Below are positions 7,132 through 9,271 of a stretch of DNA of 9,271 bases, one piece after another. The stretch's first letter is position 1; every line of letters starts with the position of its first letter. This DNA is from Deltaproteobacteria bacterium. Its GTDB lineage: Bacteria; Desulfobacterota; Binatia; DP-6. Where the stretch lies: positions 1-9,271 of the forward strand of contig VBLA01000334.1 in NCBI GenBank assembly GCA_005879245.1. The letters run 5' to 3'. The position numbers were made by a program, and so were the translations under genes. A model generated the notes under the pieces. That model saw only the letters and a program-made list of their open reading frames with translations, had not been told where the DNA came from and did not search any database.

Positions 7132-7385
7132 GGGAAAGGTTGCGGATTATATCGACCCGCCCCACCCCGGCGCGAGACGTGGCACTCGTGGCCCTCCGTC
7201 GCCGCGGAGGACCCCCGGATCCCCTTCCCAGCCGGGAGTCGACCGCCGGAATCGAGCGGATGCGCACCCGAAGTGCGACCAGAAAGCGCACTCCCCCTCT
7301 TTCGCCACGCACCATCCCCCTCTTCTGTTCGAAGAACACCCGCTCACTTCCAGAAGGCAGGACAGCCGCGGAGACACGCAGCACG
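7132..7385. other. Intergenic region between divergent exporter and Cys-rich genes
   Basis: No frame here gives recognisable protein. Plus-strand frames are Pro/Arg-rich with no signal peptide, and an ATG at 7260, in frame with the downstream Cys-rich protein, gives a basic non-secretory N-terminus. Minor dyads are visible: CCTCCG/CGGAGG at 7193-7210, and CGCAC/GTGCG/CGCAC at 7263-7291, which can pair in alternative ways. The minus-strand TATAAT lies at its left end. No tRNA or recognisable riboswitch is seen. Confidence 0.5.
7146..7151 (-). promoter_or_regulatory. Possible -10 element for the exporter operon
   Basis: Reading the minus strand, TATAAT occurs once in an otherwise GC-rich stretch, within GATATAATCC. 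A start site about seven bases downstream would leave a leader of roughly eight bases before ATG 7131, matching the absence of a ribosome-binding site. No convincing TTGACA-like -35 is present at 16-18 bases, so this is an extended or activator-dependent promoter at best. Confidence 0.35.
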
Positions 7386-7946
7386 CTAGATAGCGAGACG
7401 CTGCCACCCACCACGACCTCCACCGTGGCCGCAACGACCACGACTTCCTCGGTGACCAGCACCACGATTGCTGCCTGCAACTGCTGCACGGGCACCGGAC
7501 TCCTGACCTTCACGACCGGGACGCCGCAGGTCGGCGGCGGCGGGTGTGGCGACGTCGTCGACGACACGGGGGCCTCCCTCCTGGCCCTCGACTGCGGCGG
7601 GCTCTACTTCGGCGGCGCGGGCGTCGGCGTCCCGCTGCCGTCGGTGATCCCCGACATGGGCAGCTCGATCACGAAGATCTCGAGCTGTGACGCGGCCAGC
7701 GGTGACCTCGCCCTGAGCGCCAACACCGACACCGGTAGCAACCGCAACTGCACGGCCGCGGGCGTCACGAATCCCGAGTATCCCGGGAAGCCCGGCTGCC
7801 TCTTCGGACCTCCGCTCCCGATTCCCAACGCGAACAGCCCGGCGACCAGCACGTGCGTGATCAACCGCGTCTCGACCAACGCCGCCGGGTCGGGGAACTG
7901 CAACGACGGCAGCATCAGCGTCCTGAACCTGCCCCTCGCCGGCCGA
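7386..7946 (+). pseudogene. Cys-rich secreted protein, N-terminal part with Thr-rich linker (no clear start)
   Basis: The frame shows a Thr/Ser/Pro-rich low-complexity linker (about 7404-7475, PPTTTSTVAATTTTSS) of the kind joining extracellular domains. A Cys- and Gly-rich domain follows: AACNCCTGTGLLTFTTGTPQ, DCGGLYFGGAGVGVPLPSVI, ISSCDAASGDLALSANTDTG, NRNCTAAG, GCLFGPPLPIPNANSPATST, CVINRVSTNAAGSGNC and SISVLNLPLA. I recall close paralogues in large families of uncharacterised exported proteins from deltaproteobacterial or Binatota-like assemblies; the function is unknown. No start codon with a signal peptide is found upstream in any frame, so the 5' end is probably missing. The nearest in-frame ATG (7260) gives a basic, non-hydrophobic leader. 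Homology-like sequence ends at LNLPLA (7940); the frame then runs on to 8411 as nonsense. The continuation is the 7942-8430 entry. Confidence 0.62.
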
Positions 7947-7957
7947 CTCGGCGAGCC
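7938..7957 (+). other. Out-of-frame junction with apparent internal deletion in the Cys-rich gene
   Basis: The left frame gives VLNLPLA to 7940. The right frame gives LGGAYPTSHDCPP from 7957, preceded by an in-frame stop at 7924. In paralogues as I recall them, LNLPL(A/S) is followed by about 40-50 residues containing further Cys pairs before the G-x-x-Y/F-P-T-S-H-D-C-P-P block. That material is missing here. This is the third gene in the window broken in the same manner. Confidence 0.58.
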
Positions 7958-8430
7958 TGGGCGGCGCGTATCCGACGAGCCACGACTGTCCGCCGGCCAC
8001 GGCCGCGTTCATCGGGAGCCTGCCGATCCCCTTCGCCCTCACGACCGGATCGCAGTCGGAAACCTCGACCGACCTCTCCGCACAGCCCTTCGTGTTCTGC
8101 GGGTTCTGCGGGTTCTGCGGCCAGCAGTTCAGCCCCTCCTTCCAGGGACCGCCGGCCGTGCCCTGCACCGCCGACGCGCAGTGCACCATCGCTCCGTTCA
8201 CGAAGTGCCGGCAGCGCACCTCCGGAGCGTTCGGCCAAGGGCCAGCCCGCACGATCACGGAGGTCGGAACACCGGCGGGCGTATGCCTCGGCGACGGCGC
8301 CGCCCACACCTCGACCCTCGTGAGCACCTTCTGCATCCCGCCGGCGTTCAACGCCACCGTCGACGCGGCGGCCGACCTCCCGGGCCCGGGCGCCGTGGCG
8401 CTCCCGGGTGACGCGCAGTTTATTCCCTAG
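7942..8430 (+). pseudogene. Cys-rich secreted protein, C-terminal part
   Basis: From 7957 this reads LGGAYPTSHDCPPATAAFIG, then SLPIPFALTTGSQSETSTD, FCGFCGFCGQQF, CTADAQCTIAPFTKCRQR, HTSTLVSTFCIPPAFNATVD and a terminal DLPGPGAVALPGDAQFIP before TAG at 8428. The DLPGPGAVALPG ending matches the C-terminus I associate with this exported family, so the reading frame to 8430 is very likely genuine. A GTG at 8092 is the only plausible internal start, and it would discard about 45 conserved residues, so I treat the piece as the 3' half of the 7386-7946 gene. Regularly spaced Cys suggest disulphides and export. Function unknown. Two hairpins follow the stop. Confidence 0.65.
8095..8121 (+). repeat. 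Three 9-bp tandem units encoding FCG-FCG-FCG
   Basis: TTCTGCGGG occurs at 8095-8103 and again at 8104-8112, and TTCTGCGGC at 8113-8121. The repeat is in frame and yields a C-G-F-C-G-F-C stretch. Relatives as I recall have a single FCGFC here, so a one-unit slippage duplication is plausible. Confidence 0.85.
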
Positions 8431-8443
8431 GTACCCCGCGACG

Positions 8444-8471
8444 CGGGGAGCCCGTCCGGGCGGGCTCCCCG
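8444..8471 (+). terminator. GC hairpin just after the Cys-rich gene
   Basis: The arms GGGGAGCCCG (8445-8454) and CGGGCTCCCC (8461-8470) are perfectly complementary around a six-base loop, TCCGGG. A further C-G pair (8444/8471) makes 11 pairs. It lies 13 bases after the TAG. No T-tract follows, so this is a GC-only or Rho-assisted terminator, or an mRNA-stabilising end. An overlapping alternative hairpin, CCCCGCG/CGCGGGG (8434-8448), would compete with it. Confidence 0.6.
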
Positions 8472-8521
8472 TGCTCGCGGTCGATCGCGACCGTCCGACA
8501 CCGAAACGCTGCGTCGCGTCG

Positions 8522-8549
8522 TCGCCGCGCCCTTCCGGGGGCGCGGCGA
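8522..8549 (+). terminator. Second GC hairpin with short T-rich tail
   Basis: The arms CGCCGCGCCC (8523-8532) and GGGCGCGGCG (8539-8548) pair perfectly around TTCCGG, with an extra T-A pair at 8522/8549. TCGTTTGT follows at about 8550-8557, weakly U-rich. It is the better terminator candidate of the two. Together they insulate the two Cys-rich genes. Confidence 0.6.
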
Positions 8550-8584
8550 TCGTTTGTGCGGGCGGCGCGTCGGATCCGAAAAAT

Positions 8585-8597
8585 CACTCCAGGAGTG
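8585..8597. promoter_or_regulatory. 13-bp palindrome, possible operator
   Basis: CACTCC-A-GGAGTG is a perfect dyad with a single central base, set in a locally AT-richer patch (AAAAATCACTCC). It lies about 147 bases upstream of the 8744 start. The size suits a dimeric transcription factor site, but no regulator is identifiable. Confidence 0.3.
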
Positions 8598-8652
8598 GAT
8601 TGCGCTCTCGAACGGTTGAGTGGTACAGCTCGCCCAACTTGCTGTGCTGCGT

Positions 8653-8680
8653 TCCCTGGACTCTTTCGTTGCCAGGGAAA
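8653..8680 (+). promoter_or_regulatory. 8-bp inverted repeat upstream of the second Cys-rich gene
   Basis: TTCCCTGG (8653-8660) and CCAGGGAA (8673-8680) are perfect complements separated by 12 bases, and AAGGGGG follows directly. In RNA it would form a modest hairpin; in DNA it could be a spaced operator. It overlaps the possible -35 at 8670, which would suit a repressor or activator site. Confidence 0.4.
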
Positions 8681-8699
8681 AGGGGGCGCAGGTAAGCTC
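8670..8699 (+). promoter_or_regulatory. Possible sigma70-like promoter for the 8744 gene
   Basis: TTGCCA (8670-8675) is one mismatch from TTGACA and is followed after 18 bases by TAAGCT (8694-8699), a poor TATAAT match that keeps TA and the final T. It would give a leader of about 38 bases. Weak evidence. Confidence 0.25.
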
Positions 8700-8743
8700 C
8701 CTAACAAGCTAACTTGGCACCAACCGACCCTGCGGAGGTCACC

Positions 8744-9271
8744 ATGTCGAGGCGCCGGTCTTTCCTGCCCCAGGCCGCTGTCGTCGTCCTCCTCCTCGCC
8801 GCCACGGCTATCTGGACGGGAAAGGCGTTCCCGCGGATCGACCCGGCGGAGCGCGCGCTCGTCGCCGCGACGCGCGCCGGCGCCGAGGCGCAGTGCGACT
8901 GTGCCAGCGCGTCGACGCACCGGGCGTACCTGCGCTGCGTGAGTCACGCCATGAAAGCGCTCGCCGCGGGGCAGCTCTCCAAGCGCGGGATGCACGCGGC
9001 GATGCGCTGCGCCCAGCGCTCGAGCTGCGGACGAGCGGGCAAAGCAACATGCTGCATGACCGATGCGCAGGGGCATATGCAGTGTGCCATCACGACGGCT
9101 GCCAAGTGCGTGGCCCCTCCCGGAAGCACCACCTGCGTCACCTCCTTCGCGAGTCTGTGCGACGCCATCGACCAGGGGTGTCGCCAGGCTGCCCATGACA
9201 TCAACTGTTGCCTCCCGCCTTCTTCTTCCGCGGGCGGGGCGTTCGTCTGCGAGCCGCAGAAGCCCAGCGAG
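8744..9271 (+). CDS. Cys-rich secreted protein (partial, runs off right edge)
   Basis: The frame is open for 176 codons from ATG 8744 to the window end. GGAGG (8734-8738) sits five bases before the ATG, the best ribosome-binding site in the window. The N-terminus is a signal peptide or anchor: basic MSRRR, a hydrophobic core AAVVVLLLAATAIW, and a possible cleavage near TGKA. The rest holds 15 Cys: CDCASASTHRAYLRC, then AMRCAQRSSCGRAGKATCC, QCAITTAAKC, TTCVTSFASLC, QGC, NCC and VC. The C-x-C...H-x-x-Y-x-x-C block followed by C...C...CC resembles small Cys-rich exported proteins I recall from deltaproteobacterial or Binatota-like genomes. Function is unknown, and disulphide-stabilised extracytoplasmic folding is inferred. 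It is separated from the preceding Cys-rich gene by two hairpins and probably has its own promoter. Confidence 0.8.
   Translation, partial: MSRRRSFLPQAAVVVLLLAATAIWTGKAFPRIDPAERALVAATRAGAEAQCDCASASTHRAYLRCVSHAMKALAAGQLSKRGMHAAMRCAQRSSCGRAGKATCCMTDAQGHMQCAITTAAKCVAPPGSTTCVTSFASLCDAIDQGCRQAAHDINCCLPPSSSAGGAFVCEPQKPSE

Noticed and set aside
7263..7291. Short CGCAC/GTGCG repeats as a CRISPR or operator array
   Set aside because: The units are only five bases with irregular spacing, which is expected by chance at this GC content.
8600..8660. tRNA-like stretch (GGTTGAGTGGTACAGCTCG)
   Set aside because: It resembles a D-arm only; no acceptor stem, anticodon loop or T-arm can be paired around it.
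8650..8720. Riboswitch (cyclic-di-GMP type) in the leader of the 8744 gene
   Set aside because: The hairpin and GGGGGCGCAGG segment lack the GAAA loop, receptor and conserved core of that class, and no other class fits.

Overview
The window is GC-rich (about 70 percent by eye), with mostly GC-ending codons, GTG as well as ATG starts, and large multidomain proteins. The cysteine-rich secreted proteins at the right end resemble families I associate with environmental deltaproteobacterial or Binatota-type metagenome assemblies. That taxonomic guess rests on style and family recall, not on a marker gene.

Layout. (1) Positions 3-2979, plus strand: a class III nucleotide cyclase fused to an AAA/STAND-type ATPase and a TPR-like helical tail. 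It is cut by the left edge and broken by a frame change at about 1230-1239. (2) Positions 2981-7131, minus strand: a likely three-gene operon read right to left. It holds an RND/MMPL-type exporter with a C-terminal cyclic-nucleotide-binding domain (4553-7131, frame change at about 6884-6897), a lipoprotein esterase of the PHB-depolymerase/feruloyl-esterase type (3696-4556, start overlapping the exporter stop as GTGA), and a duplicated EthD-domain protein (2981-3658). The cyclase and EthD genes converge with one base between their stops. (3) Positions 7132-7385: no recognisable gene, but a TATAAT on the minus strand just before the exporter start. (4) Positions 7386-8430, plus strand: a Thr-rich linker followed by a Cys-rich, presumably secreted protein, lacking a recognisable start and changing frame at about 7938-7957. 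(5) Positions 8431-8743: two strong GC hairpins, a 13-bp palindrome, an 8-bp inverted repeat and a possible promoter. (6) Positions 8744-9271, plus strand: the start of a second Cys-rich secreted protein that runs off the window.

The most striking pattern is that three unrelated genes each change reading frame exactly where a stretch of roughly 25-50 family-conserved residues seems to be missing, while coding on both sides is clean. This looks like repeated short out-of-frame deletions, either real gene decay or short false joins in the assembly. The main biological idea is a cyclic-nucleotide link: a cyclase lies beside an exporter that carries an apparently intact cNMP-binding cassette, which could make transport second-messenger gated. 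This is inference.
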